DNA of 49,862 nucleotides from Candidatus Kaiserbacteria bacterium (GCA_029288835.1 JARIGN010000034.1:1-49862), one strand, 5' to 3'; positions 26,620 through 36,990 are shown, counted from the first letter of the stretch. Notes: generated by a model not told the origin, from the letters alone. Program-made: numbers and translations.

Positions 26620-27543
26620 GTGAATGGCATATCTCGGGAAAAGATTCTTGCCACAGGTGGCATAGGGTTGCTGGTACTCGTTATTCTTGCGGGTGGCATT
26701 TACTATTATTTCTTTTCACCTGAGGGAAGAAATGCAAACCACCTAAACGCCGAGCACGCCCGATTTTATGTTGTAGCGGGAGATAGGGTGCAATGGTATG
26801 AAATCCAAGGCACTACGGTGAATGCTGTACGAGGTCCTGCAGACTTTGATACGAGCTCGGTCGATGTTATCCAGGCTGCTCAGCCGATGAAGTCGGGGGA
26901 TACACCGATACTCGTGTTTAACCCGCCAAACATCATGCAGCTCGTGGCAATGCGGGGTACGCCGCCGCACTACTCGGTCTATCTCTCAAAAGACTGGCTG
27001 CCAAAGATTGGCGTTGCTGATGACGATTCTGGTGACGTGGTCTTTGCTGAGTATATAGCTACGAGTACCGCACAAAAGAGCCCTTCAAAGGGTCAGTGGA
27101 CGTTAGTGGGAACTACACTCGAAGAAACCATGCCAGCAGGAACAAATCTTGGTACCGGCTTTGATCCCGTCTTTATTCCTAAGAGCAATAGAAGCTTCCT
27201 TGCGATAGGTCCTGAAGGACTTGTACAAGTGGGTGCGGAGGGCGGTCGCTCTACGGTCGTAAATGCGCCAAATCCTGATCTGCCTGCCTCGGCTGTTGCA
27301 CCCGATGCACAAACGGCGCTTTTGTATCATGACCTTACCCAGCAATTTGACATATTCTCTCTCTCGACAATTCCTGGGACTAATACTATCCAAGCCACCT
27401 ATCGTTCCTCCCTCAAAACTCCTGCCCTTGCTACAGCCTTCCTGGATACCAGTACGTTCATCGTACAAGTAGACGCACATACCTTCGTGCTCTATGAAGT
27501 TACTGCCAAGGGGGCGATCAAAATTAAAACGCTCACGCTATGA
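26620..27543 (+). CDS. Cassette 2, gene A: membrane-anchored extracytoplasmic protein (GTG start preferred)
   Basis: N-terminal TM (ILATGGIGLLVLVILAGGIYYYFF); the ORF-track TTG at 26602 lies before a TATACT box at 26608, so GTG 26620 is likelier; ATGA overlap with the next gene. Confidence 0.75.
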   Translation: MNGISREKILATGGIGLLVLVILAGGIYYYFFSPEGRNANHLNAEHARFYVVAGDRVQWYEIQGTTVNAVRGPADFDTSSVDVIQAAQPMKSGDTPILVFNPPNIMQLVAMRGTPPHYSVYLSKDWLPKIGVADDDSGDVVFAEYIATSTAQKSPSKGQWTLVGTTLEETMPAGTNLGTGFDPVFIPKSNRSFLAIGPEGLVQVGAEGGRSTVVNAPNPDLPASAVAPDAQTALLYHDLTQQFDIFSLSTIPGTNTIQATYRSSLKTPALATAFLDTSTFIVQVDAHTFVLYEVTAKGAIKIKTLTL

Positions 27544-30500
27544 AATTCCCATACAATAATCTCCATTACCTATTCATTGTATTTATATGTCTATGGATGT
27601 GCATACCCTCTCCATCATATGCTATCGGTGTAGGATTTAATTCCTCCGGGTATACCTCGACCACAGGGGGGAGATGTTCCGGAACTGCTGCAGGCTATAG
27701 CGGTACATTTGATGGAAATCTTAACGATATTCCGACCTATCCTGCGGATTACTATGTACCTAATAAATACTGCATAACGGTTACTGATACCCCGTCCTGT
27801 ACAACGCAGCAAAGACAAAGCGGCACGTGGACCGATAACTACACGTACTATTTTTATAATGGAACGGGAGAGTCAATTAATACCGGCTACAGCTACCAGT
27901 GCACTGACTCAGAAAGCATTCCGTATGCAAAGAACAGCTGGTATGCATCGATTTACCCCACGCCCCAGGCGACCATTACCCTTAGTCCTACAAGCATTAA
28001 TGCAGGACAGACGGCAACACTTGGCTGGTCTACGTATCCAGGAAACTTCACCTCGTGTACGGGTACCAACTTCAGCACCGGTGGCGCGACCAGCGGCAGT
28101 GTTTCCGTTAGTCCTTCCCAAACGACCACCTATAGCATCAGCTGTACATACAGTGATGGAAATGGTTCGCATACCGCAACTGATAGTAAGACGCTAACGG
28201 TTGTACAGCAGCTCGGTGCTTCTACCGTGAGCTGCTCGGTAAACCAAACCACCGCGCAGCAAAATGCGCTCGTCACTTGGACGGCAAACGTCACTGCGGG
28301 TGCTGGTACGCCACCCTATTCCTATCTTTGGAATGGCGATGGGTTCTTGAGTGCAAAGCCAACCTCATCTTCACCCTCTGGAACCTATACCTCGGGAGGA
28401 AAGAAATATGGCATGGTAACTGTGAAAGACTCTTCAGCGAATTCCTCCAATACAACCTATACCTACTACGATAATGGTGGCTACCAGTGTACGGGGGCAA
28501 GGATTTCCGGTGCTGATAATCGAGACGTGAATGACTTTGGCACAGAGCAAGATGCCTATAAAGACGCAGTAGGGAATGCCTATGTTCCAGGTATGTGGAA
28601 TGGTGCGCCCGCTGATTTCTTTAATAATCCACAAAATTATTGCGTAAACGTGCAAGTTACACCGCAGTGCGGGAATCCCCAGCATTTTAACGGAGTATGT
28701 TATTACAATCTAGATGATTACCTTTATACCGGAAATACTTCCGCACCCTATACACCTTCATATTCTGAACAATACGACCAATTCGGTGCTGAAACAGTGT
28801 CGGCACAAACGACAACCTCTGGCCCCCAATCCACAACGCAGCAGTGTACTAATTACGTAACGATTAACAGTGCACCGAACCAGCCAACGCTCACGTGTCC
28901 TGCAACGGGAATTGTAAATCAGCCGGTAACCTTTACCGTACAAGGCACCGATCCCGATGGTGATCCTATTAAATATGGTATGGACTGGAATGGCGACGGC
29001 ACCGTGGATACCTGGTCACCTTCGTCGGGCACCGTATCAAGCGGTACGTCACAGTCACCCACTAAGACTTGGACCACGGCAGGAAGCTATATTGTCCAAG
29101 CCTTAGCACAGGACTCTAATGGCAACACGGGCACCTGGTCGAGCCAGTGCACGGTCGCCATCAATTCTGGTGCTCCGGTACTCACTGCAACTCTTCCGTA
29201 TACCTCTACAACCACCGTTGCGGGTGTTTCAGTCTCTCTTCCTGCAACAATTTATAACAATGGCTCGGGGGCTACCGGAAAATATTTTTACGATACCTAT
29301 TGGCTCTCAACGTCTCCAAGCATGAGCGGGAAGACGGATCCATTTACGTATCCTTCAGCTACGCATGGAATTCCCGGCTCCTTTGAGAGCGGTGAACCGG
29401 GTGGTTTTCCTGCAAATTATAACGAGACGATTGGCACCGGTGCGATTCCGGCAGTTACGTATAATTTCCCCTCAACAGGAACTTACTACCTCCAGGTCTG
29501 TGCTGACCAAGACCAGTATGGAAACAGCACAATTGTTACACCCGAAAGCAACAATTGCTCCGGCGTCGAGACTATTACCGTGGGGCCAGCAAGTCCTACT
29601 AATCTACAAGCTTCCTGTAATGCTGCAGGAAATTCAGTCAATTTAACGTGGTCACCTGGTACTGGAGACACGGGCGGATATATGGAACGCATCTATGATT
29701 CGCCGTATTCTCCCGCCGCAAGTTGTCCAGTAAACGGCACTCCTTGGCAACTCTATACCACGGATTATGCGACCTGTTATCCGAACCCAGACGTGCCACA
29801 GGCGTCAAATTCCATAACTAATTATTCAGTTACACCGGGTCAAACCTATACCTGGTGGATTCACGGTTGTGTCAGTGCAGGTAATTGTAGTACCCCAACA
29901 GTAAGTACCTTTACGTGCGCAGCCGTGCCGGACCTTGAAGCAAATACTCCGACCGCCACAAGCGGCACGCCTGGTGCCACCCAAACGCTTTCAGGAACGG
30001 TATTTAATTCTTCCTCAGCCAGCGCTTCGGCACCTTCCGGCTTCCATAACATCATCCAGGTGTGTGACAACACTTCCGGCACCTACTGTGGTGCGTATGA
30101 TTCAGTCAATGATACCGGCGCGTACCCAAGCTCCCTTGCTGTGGGTGCGACGAGCGCCGCGGTAAGCGCCAGCGTTTCAATTCCAACGAACGCGGGAACC
30201 TATTATTACCGCATCTGTGCGGATGAGACTGGCTCCGGTTCCAGCTTCAGCCATTCAAGCGCTACCGAAGGTGACACGACCAACAACTGCAGCGCGTGGT
30301 CCCAGCTCCAGGTCACCAGCCCAACCTGTATGGGATCACCAACCAGTGCTGCGATTGGCCAGACGGTCACCTGGACCGCCCCTTCACTTAGTGGTTCGCC
30401 AACCTATTCCTGGAGTGAAGTAGGCGGAAAGGGGACTGCTATCGGCGGAACCACTAACTCATCCTTTACTAATTACTACAGCCAAGGCGGTAGCTACACG

Positions 30501-30890
30501 GTGGCGCTTACGTATTCGTACGGCAGTCCATCGACCATTTTCTGCACCCCGGTTACCGTACCAAGTCCGGCAGTTACCCTCACCACTACGCCTGACCGCG
30601 TGACCAGCGGCACGCTTGAGAAAACGCTTTCCTTCAGCTGGACCTCCACGAGCCTCACGGATCCTTCTAATACGTGCTCACTTACCAGAAACGATGGTAC
30701 CACCATACCCGGTGCAACAGGGCTTTCGCCGACCGGTTCCTACAACGGCACCACCAATAACGACACGAACACCATCACAAAACAAACTATCTATACGATT
30801 ACCTGCTCGACCGGTACATCGGCACAGCCGGGCACCCCAGTAACTTCCACCTCAACAGTGAATATTGTGCCTTCCTTCACTAATTTCTAG
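27540..30890 (+). CDS. Cassette 2, gene B: secreted multidomain Ig/PKD/CARDB-like protein, C-terminus VNIVPSFTNF
   Basis: Signal peptide; repeated Cys-paired Ig-like domains; CARDB-like 'YYLQVCADQDQYGNSTIVTPESNNCSG'; ATG overlaps the TGA of gene A. Confidence 0.88.
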   Translation: MKFPYNNLHYLFIVFICLWMCIPSPSYAIGVGFNSSGYTSTTGGRCSGTAAGYSGTFDGNLNDIPTYPADYYVPNKYCITVTDTPSCTTQQRQSGTWTDNYTYYFYNGTGESINTGYSYQCTDSESIPYAKNSWYASIYPTPQATITLSPTSINAGQTATLGWSTYPGNFTSCTGTNFSTGGATSGSVSVSPSQTTTYSISCTYSDGNGSHTATDSKTLTVVQQLGASTVSCSVNQTTAQQNALVTWTANVTAGAGTPPYSYLWNGDGFLSAKPTSSSPSGTYTSGGKKYGMVTVKDSSANSSNTTYTYYDNGGYQCTGARISGADNRDVNDFGTEQDAYKDAVGNAYVPGMWNGAPADFFNNPQNYCVNVQVTPQCGNPQHFNGVCYYNLDDYLYTGNTSAPYTPSYSEQYDQFGAETVSAQTTTSGPQSTTQQCTNYVTINSAPNQPTLTCPATGIVNQPVTFTVQGTDPDGDPIKYGMDWNGDGTVDTWSPSSGTVSSGTSQSPTKTWTTAGSYIVQALAQDSNGNTGTWSSQCTVAINSGAPVLTATLPYTSTTTVAGVSVSLPATIYNNGSGATGKYFYDTYWLSTSPSMSGKTDPFTYPSATHGIPGSFESGEPGGFPANYNETIGTGAIPAVTYNFPSTGTYYLQVCADQDQYGNSTIVTPESNNCSGVETITVGPASPTNLQASCNAAGNSVNLTWSPGTGDTGGYMERIYDSPYSPAASCPVNGTPWQLYTTDYATCYPNPDVPQASNSITNYSVTPGQTYTWWIHGCVSAGNCSTPTVSTFTCAAVPDLEANTPTATSGTPGATQTLSGTVFNSSSASASAPSGFHNIIQVCDNTSGTYCGAYDSVNDTGAYPSSLAVGATSAAVSASVSIPTNAGTYYYRICADETGSGSSFSHSSATEGDTTNNCSAWSQLQVTSPTCMGSPTSAAIGQTVTWTAPSLSGSPTYSWSEVGGKGTAIGGTTNSSFTNYYSQGGSYTVALTYSYGSPSTIFCTPVTVPSPAVTLTTTPDRVTSGTLEKTLSFSWTSTSLTDPSNTCSLTRNDGTTIPGATGLSPTGSYNGTTNNDTNTITKQTIYTITCSTGTSAQPGTPVTSTSTVNIVPSFTNF

Positions 30891-30959
30891 CGGTTTCGTT
30901 AGTCACAGTTTTCTGCACTTCATCTTCGTATAGAAAAAACGGGTGCTACTATAGTTCCT

Positions 30960-31901
30960 ATGGTCCACGTATCAAAAATACGTTGGATAGTGGTTGTGAT
31001 CCTTGGGGTAGTGGTTCTGGGAGGAGGAGTATTTCTTTACGAGAAAATATTTACTAAAAGCTCTCACGTACCTGGCGCGAATTCCGCGCCCGCACAAGGA
31101 ATTGTGTTTGGATCACCGCTTTCTGGCACGCTCTACACCCTTACTTCTTCAGGGAACACCGCTCCTTACACACTTCCCGGAATCTCCACAGCCATTCAAG
31201 AAATAGTGGGGGACGCCACCACGAGCTATATCCTGGTTCCTGCTGCCGACGGCACAAACTCTAGCTTGGTGGCCTGGATTCATGCAGGCGCAAAGCCACT
31301 GCAGCAGATTGTCCCGACCAGCCCGAGTTTCAAGGCACACCTTTCGTATGATCCTGCTTCGCATATGGTCACGTATGCGGTAGTGACCGAAAAGCCGCTT
31401 GCTTTTCCCACGTCAAAGGTTGTCTTATACAATCCTTTCGCACGAACCGAGACGACACTTTTTGATGGTGCGCAGCCGTATCTTTTGCCCGGAGGACAGT
31501 ACGTGGTGTACCAAGCAAGTTCCTCTATAGAGCTCGCGGCAACGCAAAAAGGGAGCATACCGACCATGCTCATACAAGATGACCCGTTTCGGTCGGTCTT
31601 TGCGGTTGATCCAGCATCCGAAACGCTCGCGGTGTATATACCTCGTACGCACACCATCGATTATTACGACATCCACTTCAAGGATTCCATAAAATATCTT
31701 AAGTCTGAATCGATCCCAGATTCCTTAGTACCTACAGCAATCGCGTTTGAACACGGATCGGTCTATATTGCTGGCCCCCGCGATACGGCTTTTACCACGT
31801 CATTTTTTATGGAAGTAGGCCAAAAAACGTACACGACGATTACGAATCCAAAAAAGAATACCCAGCCGGAAGGATTGTTTATGATTGCGCCACAGAAATA
31901 A
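30960..31901 (+). CDS. Cassette 3, gene A: membrane-anchored extracytoplasmic protein (paralogue of 20992..21951)
   Basis: N-terminal TM (WIVVVILGVVVLGGGVFLY); KAHLSYDPASHMVTYAVV, LLPGGQYVVYQASSSIEL, VYIAGP blocks match cassette 1. Confidence 0.87.
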   Translation: MVHVSKIRWIVVVILGVVVLGGGVFLYEKIFTKSSHVPGANSAPAQGIVFGSPLSGTLYTLTSSGNTAPYTLPGISTAIQEIVGDATTSYILVPAADGTNSSLVAWIHAGAKPLQQIVPTSPSFKAHLSYDPASHMVTYAVVTEKPLAFPTSKVVLYNPFARTETTLFDGAQPYLLPGGQYVVYQASSSIELAATQKGSIPTMLIQDDPFRSVFAVDPASETLAVYIPRTHTIDYYDIHFKDSIKYLKSESIPDSLVPTAIAFEHGSVYIAGPRDTAFTTSFFMEVGQKTYTTITNPKKNTQPEGLFMIAPQK

Positions 31902-31913
31902 AAAGAGAACTCT

Positions 31914-34082
31914 ATGAAAACAACTTTGCAAAAACTTTTCTCTTCCTCACAAGCACTCTTCGCCCTCGCCCTCTTTGCCCTTGTGCCTTTCAGCGCCCTT
32001 GCGATGAATACAACAGGGTGGGTGCAATACAACAATGACATATGTGGGGGCACGTCCGCTGGGTATTTCTATGCTGTCAATCCGGTTGCAACCTTTTCCC
32101 AAATTCCCACCTCAAATCTTCCGGCAGACTACACGACGCCTGGCAAGTACTGTATTGATGAAACGACGTGTATGCTTGGCCAAGGATCTCTCGAGGATTG
32201 TTTTTATGTAGATAATGGGACTTCGCTAGTTTCAAATTCTTCTTATACCTCAATCATCCTGCCGGCAGGATCAGCTCCCACGGTCACGCTGACCGCCTCT
32301 CCTCCATCAATCGTCGCGCAAAATGGTTCGTCCAACCTTGCCTGGACGACCGGAAATAGTCCAACTTCCTGCACTATAAATAATGGCGTGGGGACTGTTT
32401 CTACTGCGGGTGGAAATACTTCGGTAAGTCCAAGCACAAGCACCACTTACACAATCACGTGTACTAATGCGTATGGAAGCGCGAATGCCTCGGCAACGGT
32501 CACGGTAACACAGCCACCAAACCCCACTGACAGCATCACGGTGAATGGTTCCTCAAGTGTAACGATAACCGCGGGGAATTCCGTAACGGTGGCCTGGGGT
32601 GCAACAAACGCCACAAGCTGCAGTATTAATAATGGCATTGGTTCGGTCTCAGCCTCGGGAGGTTCGGTAACCCAATATCCTTCTTCAAGCATGACCTACA
32701 CCATTACCTGCAGTGGATTGACTGGTACGACTGCCGCTACGGCGAGCGCGAGCGTCACGGTCACGCCTGTTCCCGCGGACATGTATGCGTCCTTTACGGC
32801 CGCTGAGCAAAATCTCACCGCAACAGCAGGACAGCCCGTTTCCGTGCAGGCGACGGTAGGGAATAATAGTAGTACCGCTACGGGAGTTCCGGTTAACACC
32901 ACCTTTTGGTTCAACAGTTCTCAAAGTACCAGCGGTGCCTCGTATAAAATCTTCTCAAGCTGCCAGCCTTCAGGATGTCCCGGGAACTGGAGTGAGACCG
33001 AAGGTACGAACCTCGACTCTACCTTCACCTATACTTTTAATACGCCTGGAACCTACTATTACGAAGTGTGTGCCGATGAAGACCAAAACGGCAGCTATAC
33101 CGTAACCGACTCTAATACGGCAAACAACTGCTCCGGATGGGGAACAATAACCGTACAGGCTGCACCCGACCTCACCGCAACAACGCCTTCGCCATTTTCT
33201 GATTATATCGATAGCGTGCATTCATTCACCGATACTATTTCGAACCTTTCTCTTACCAGTAGTGCTACGAGTGGATTCCACAGCATCATGCAGTTATGTG
33301 ACTACACAAACAGTACCTATTGCGGAACCTATGATCTGGTAACCGATACCGGAGCCTATGGCAGTACCATCCCTCCTAACAGTAGCGGCTCGGTTACTGC
33401 GTCAGGTATCAGCGACCCGCATACTGCAGGTACCTATTACTATCGTTTCTGTGCAAATGAGTATGCGACGTCCGGCTCAAGCTTTGCTCAATCAAGCGAA
33501 ACGGAGACTGACTATAGTAATAACTGCAGCGGTTGGGCTCAGTTTACAGATAATGCGCCGTATGTCGTATGCTCAATCACTTCGCCAAGTGGCACGATAT
33601 ATCCAGGTACCCCTATTTCCTATGCTGGTTCAGAATATGGTTTTGCACACTATGCAACCTTAACCTGGGATGGAGGCGCTACAGGATCCACCTATTCAAA
33701 CAGTTATAGCTCCCCGGGACTTTATACAGTGCAGCTCGTCGGAAGCTATGGAGGCGGCATAGAAAGCGCAACCACAACGTGCTCGGTAACGGTTTCCTCT
33801 CCGAATGTGACCTTAGCGGCTAGTCCGGACCGCGTGGCAAAGAACACCACAGGAGTAGGGCTCACCTGGACTTCGGGTGGCCTCACCGACCCGAATGACC
33901 GCTGTGTGCTTTCGAGAGGGGACATAGGGACCGTCGACAGTACCCAAAGTACCTCAACCACCTATATTGATCCGAATGCCATCCTTTCACAAACGCTTTA
34001 TACGATAGCTTGTGGGAATGGGGTCTCAAGCAGTACTGCTTCCACGACCGTAAATATCATTCCGGGGTACTCAAACTTCTAA
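31914..34082 (+). CDS. Cassette 3, gene B: secreted Ig/CARDB-like protein, C-terminus VNIIPGYSNF
   Basis: Signal peptide; 'TNATSCSINNGIGSVSASGGSV...YTITC' domains as in cassette 1; two CARDB-like domains. Confidence 0.88.
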   Translation: MKTTLQKLFSSSQALFALALFALVPFSALAMNTTGWVQYNNDICGGTSAGYFYAVNPVATFSQIPTSNLPADYTTPGKYCIDETTCMLGQGSLEDCFYVDNGTSLVSNSSYTSIILPAGSAPTVTLTASPPSIVAQNGSSNLAWTTGNSPTSCTINNGVGTVSTAGGNTSVSPSTSTTYTITCTNAYGSANASATVTVTQPPNPTDSITVNGSSSVTITAGNSVTVAWGATNATSCSINNGIGSVSASGGSVTQYPSSSMTYTITCSGLTGTTAATASASVTVTPVPADMYASFTAAEQNLTATAGQPVSVQATVGNNSSTATGVPVNTTFWFNSSQSTSGASYKIFSSCQPSGCPGNWSETEGTNLDSTFTYTFNTPGTYYYEVCADEDQNGSYTVTDSNTANNCSGWGTITVQAAPDLTATTPSPFSDYIDSVHSFTDTISNLSLTSSATSGFHSIMQLCDYTNSTYCGTYDLVTDTGAYGSTIPPNSSGSVTASGISDPHTAGTYYYRFCANEYATSGSSFAQSSETETDYSNNCSGWAQFTDNAPYVVCSITSPSGTIYPGTPISYAGSEYGFAHYATLTWDGGATGSTYSNSYSSPGLYTVQLVGSYGGGIESATTTCSVTVSSPNVTLAASPDRVAKNTTGVGLTWTSGGLTDPNDRCVLSRGDIGTVDSTQSTSTTYIDPNAILSQTLYTIACGNGVSSSTASTTVNIIPGYSNF

Positions 34083-34133
34083 AGTTGCCTGATTTGGCGG
34101 CATTTGGTATAGTCCTAGCACACTCTAAGGAAC

Positions 34134-34394
34134 ATGAAAAAGGATATACACCCCTCTGAATATCGAACCGTCCTCTTCGAAGATATGGCTTCCGGAGAGC
34201 AGTTTTTGATCGGTTCCACCATTCGCACCACCGAGACCGGTGTCTTTAAGGCTGACAAGAAGGAATACCCGAAGTATGTCGTGGAAATCTCCAGCAAGTC
34301 GCACCCGTTCTATACTGGTGAAGACCGCACTCTCGACAAGACCGGCCGCGTCGAGCGCTTCAAGCAGCGCGCAGCTGCAGCAAAGAAGAAATAG
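34134..34394 (+). CDS. 50S ribosomal protein bL31 type B
   Basis: [30 protein letters not shown]...[26 protein letters not shown]. Confidence 0.93.
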   Translation: MKKDIHPSEYRTVLFEDMASGEQFLIGSTIRTTETGVFKADKKEYPKYVVEISSKSHPFYTGEDRTLDKTGRVERFKQRAAAAKKK

Positions 34395-34426
34395 CAAAAA
34401 AGCGGCGTCAAAGCCGCTTTTTTGCT
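34393..34426. terminator. Terminator hairpin overlapping the bL31 stop codon
   Basis: agcaaaaaagcggc-gtcaaa-gccgcttttttgct. Confidence 0.85.
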
Positions 34427-34437
34427 ACAATGACCCA

Positions 34438-35394
34438 ATGCTTGAGTATTCGCCAGAGTTTAAGGCAAACCATAAGATCGCCTATTTCGCCGAAGAATAT
34501 GAGCGCCTTGGCGCGGAGCTTCGCGATTCCCAGGAAAGCGCAGGGGACGACCCGGAGCTTATGAAGATGGCGGCGGAGGACGCAGTGCGCATTGAGGCGC
34601 GCCAAAAGGAGCTGCTTGAGGAGATTGAGCGCATCTTGGAGAAGGATAAGGAAGAAGCGGAGAAGCCAAAGGCTATCGTACTGGAATTCCGTGCCGGCGC
34701 TGGTGGCGATGAAGCAAACCTTTTTGCCCAGGAGCTGAAGGACATGTACCAGAAATATGCGGAAGGGAAGCGGTGGCGCGTCAAGATTCTCGATGATCTC
34801 ACGCTCGAGATAGACGGCACCGATGCGTACGACGCGCTTCGCTATGAGACTGGTGTGCATCGCGTGCAGCGCGTGCCCGTCACCGAGAAGACCGGCCGCA
34901 TCCATACCTCCACCGCATCAGTCGCGGCGCTCCCTATCCGTAACAAGCCGACGGTCACCATTAACCCTGCCGATATTGAGATAGAATTCTCGCGCAGTGG
35001 AGGAGCCGGCGGCCAAAACGTGAACAAGGTGGAGACGGCCGTGCGCCTTATCCATAAGCCGACCGGCATTGATGTGCGCTCCTCGAGCGAGCGTAGCCAG
35101 CTCGCCAACCGCGAAAAGGCGATGGCCATCCTTTCGGCAAAGCTGGAAGGGCTTGCAGAAGAAGAAGAGGCAAAGAAGCATTCTGCAGACCGAAAGGCCC
35201 AGATTGGTACCGCTGACCGCTCGGAGAAGATTCGCACCTATAACTTCCTCCAGGACCGTGTGACCGACCACCGGATCAAGGAATCCTGGCATAACCTGCC
35301 GAAAATCATGGCGGGCTATATTGACCCGATCGTCGAGGCGCTGGCTGCTGCGGCAGCGGGTGGGGGAATTGGGGAGGCAGAAGATGAGGAATAA
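34438..35394 (+). CDS. prfA: Peptide chain release factor 1 (compact, 318 aa)
   Basis: [26 protein letters not shown] (PxT-type); [24 protein letters not shown]; start at ATG 34438, not at the ORF-track start inside bL31. Confidence 0.93.
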   Translation: MLEYSPEFKANHKIAYFAEEYERLGAELRDSQESAGDDPELMKMAAEDAVRIEARQKELLEEIERILEKDKEEAEKPKAIVLEFRAGAGGDEANLFAQELKDMYQKYAEGKRWRVKILDDLTLEIDGTDAYDALRYETGVHRVQRVPVTEKTGRIHTSTASVAALPIRNKPTVTINPADIEIEFSRSGGAGGQNVNKVETAVRLIHKPTGIDVRSSSERSQLANREKAMAILSAKLEGLAEEEEAKKHSADRKAQIGTADRSEKIRTYNFLQDRVTDHRIKESWHNLPKIMAGYIDPIVEALAAAAAGGGIGEAEDEE

Positions 35395-35458
35395 CGGCAT
35401 GTCCCGCGGGTTTTGCGCGGCAATTGCAGCATTTTAGGCCTTGTGGTATCTTCTATCT

Positions 35459-36172
35459 ATGACAACCGATACATCGGCTAAGCAAAGCACGCGCGAAAAC
35501 GTTGAGCGTCTCTTCAAAACAGGCGGTCATTTTGCGCAGCTTAAGAGCCGCCGCCACCCTTCAATGAAGCCATTTATCGTGGGTTCAAAGTCCAAAGTTG
35601 AGATCTTTGACCTTGCAAAGACCGACGCCCAGCTCGCAAAGGCAAAGGAAATGATGGCAGCGTTCGCAAAGGAAGGAAAGATCGTGCTTTTCGTCGGAGG
35701 CAAGAGCGAAGTAGCTCCCGCTATTAAGGACGCAGCTACGCGTATTGGCCAGCCATATGTGGCAGGTCGTTGGCTCGGTGGCACTATCTCAAACTTCCCT
35801 GAGATCAAAAAGCGCATTGACCACCTTGCCGACCTCATCCAGAAGCGTGACTCCGGCGAGCTCGCAAAGATGTATACCAAGCTTGAGCGCGTCTTTATCG
35901 ACCGCGAAATCGAGCGTCTTGAGACCCGCCTCGGTGGCCTCACCGACCTCGCGCGCAAGCCAGACGTCTTCGTTATCGTGGACACCCGCCACGAGGCACA
36001 CGCTACCAAGGAAGCACGCGATGCACGCATTCCCGTCATCGGCGTGATGAGCTCAGACTGCGATCTTCACGATGCGACCTATCCTATCGTTGTTAACGAT
36101 GCTTCTCGCGAAACTGTTAAATTGATTCTTTCGGAGCTCACTGAAGCTTACGAAGAAGGTCGTAAGGCATAG
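35459..36172 (+). CDS. rpsB: 30S ribosomal protein uS2
   Basis: RLFKTGGHFAQLKSRRHPSMKPFIVGSKSKVEIFDLAKT; PDVFVIVDTRHEAHATKEARDARIPVIGVMSSDCD. Confidence 0.95.
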   Translation: MTTDTSAKQSTRENVERLFKTGGHFAQLKSRRHPSMKPFIVGSKSKVEIFDLAKTDAQLAKAKEMMAAFAKEGKIVLFVGGKSEVAPAIKDAATRIGQPYVAGRWLGGTISNFPEIKKRIDHLADLIQKRDSGELAKMYTKLERVFIDREIERLETRLGGLTDLARKPDVFVIVDTRHEAHATKEARDARIPVIGVMSSDCDLHDATYPIVVNDASRETVKLILSELTEAYEEGRKA

Positions 36173-36206
36173 TAAGTAGTTGAGTAAGGATCAAGAAACT
36201 TGAGAG

Positions 36207-36342
36207 GAGGCTCGTCATATCTCTTGAGTAACGCAGCCTTTGGGCGGTACATTTTTGAAGTTTGCATGTCCTCTCGAATGTTGTAGGGAAAAATGTAGCG
36301 GGTGCCCAAAGGCGAGTAACGCCGAGAGCATATGCGAGCCTC
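36207..36342 (+). ncRNA. Large (~136 nt) imperfect hairpin between rpsB and tsf, candidate regulatory RNA or attenuator
   Basis: gaggctcg...cgagcctc outer stem, gcctttgggc/gcccaaaggc, tacattttt/aaaaatgta, with gagtaacgc on both strands between them. Confidence 0.55.
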
Positions 36343-36354
36343 ACGTAAATTTGT

Positions 36355-36360
36355 TATAAT
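36355..36360 (+). promoter_or_regulatory. Extended -10 promoter element upstream of tsf
   Basis: TGtTATAAT, 21 nt before ATG 36382. Confidence 0.6.
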
Positions 36361-36381
36361 CATTTCACTAATTTAAATACT

Positions 36382-36966
36382 ATGGAAATCACAACGGAAA
36401 CAATTAAAATCCTTCGCGACAAGACCGGCGTTTCAATCATGCAGTGCAAAAAGGCACTTGAAGAGGCTGAAGGCGACATGGACAAGGCGGAAGTGATCCT
36501 TCGCAAACGCTCCGGCGCTGCGGCAGACAAGAAGGCAGACCGTGACCTCGGTGCAGGCGCTATTGGTGTGTACGTGCACGAAGGCGCTATTGGCGCGATG
36601 GTGCTCCTTTCCTGCGAGACTGACTTCGTCTCCCGCAACCCTGAATTTCCGGTCCTCGCACGCGAGATTGCCATGCAGGTAGCGGCAACCAACCCTTCCT
36701 ATCTTTCCGACACCGACATTGCTCCTGAAGCTCTTGAAGCAGCAAAGGCAGTATTCCAGGCGGAAGTTGCTGATAAGCCGGCAGACATGCAGGAGAAGAT
36801 TCTCGAGGGCAAGATGAAGAGCTACTTCCAGGACCAGGTCCTCATGAACCAGACCTACATCAAGGACGAGACCAAGACCATTCGAGACCTCGTCACCGAG
36901 GCTTCACAGAAGTTTGGTGAGCGCGTTGAGGTTTCAAAGTTTGTGCGCATGTCCGCACGCGGCTAG
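36382..36966 (+). CDS. tsf: Elongation factor Ts (short form, 194 aa)
   Basis: TIKILRDKTGVSIMQCKKALEEAEGDMDKAEVILRKRS; GAMVLLSCETDFVSRN. Confidence 0.95.
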   Translation: MEITTETIKILRDKTGVSIMQCKKALEEAEGDMDKAEVILRKRSGAAADKKADRDLGAGAIGVYVHEGAIGAMVLLSCETDFVSRNPEFPVLAREIAMQVAATNPSYLSDTDIAPEALEAAKAVFQAEVADKPADMQEKILEGKMKSYFQDQVLMNQTYIKDETKTIRDLVTEASQKFGERVEVSKFVRMSARG

Positions 36967-36990
36967 CGATGCGTGTGGCGTAAAACGCCT

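Noticed and set aside
34240-34437. ORF-track extension of RF1 into bL31
   Set aside because: Out of frame with the well-supported bL31 gene and its terminator; RF1 similarity begins at ATG 34438.
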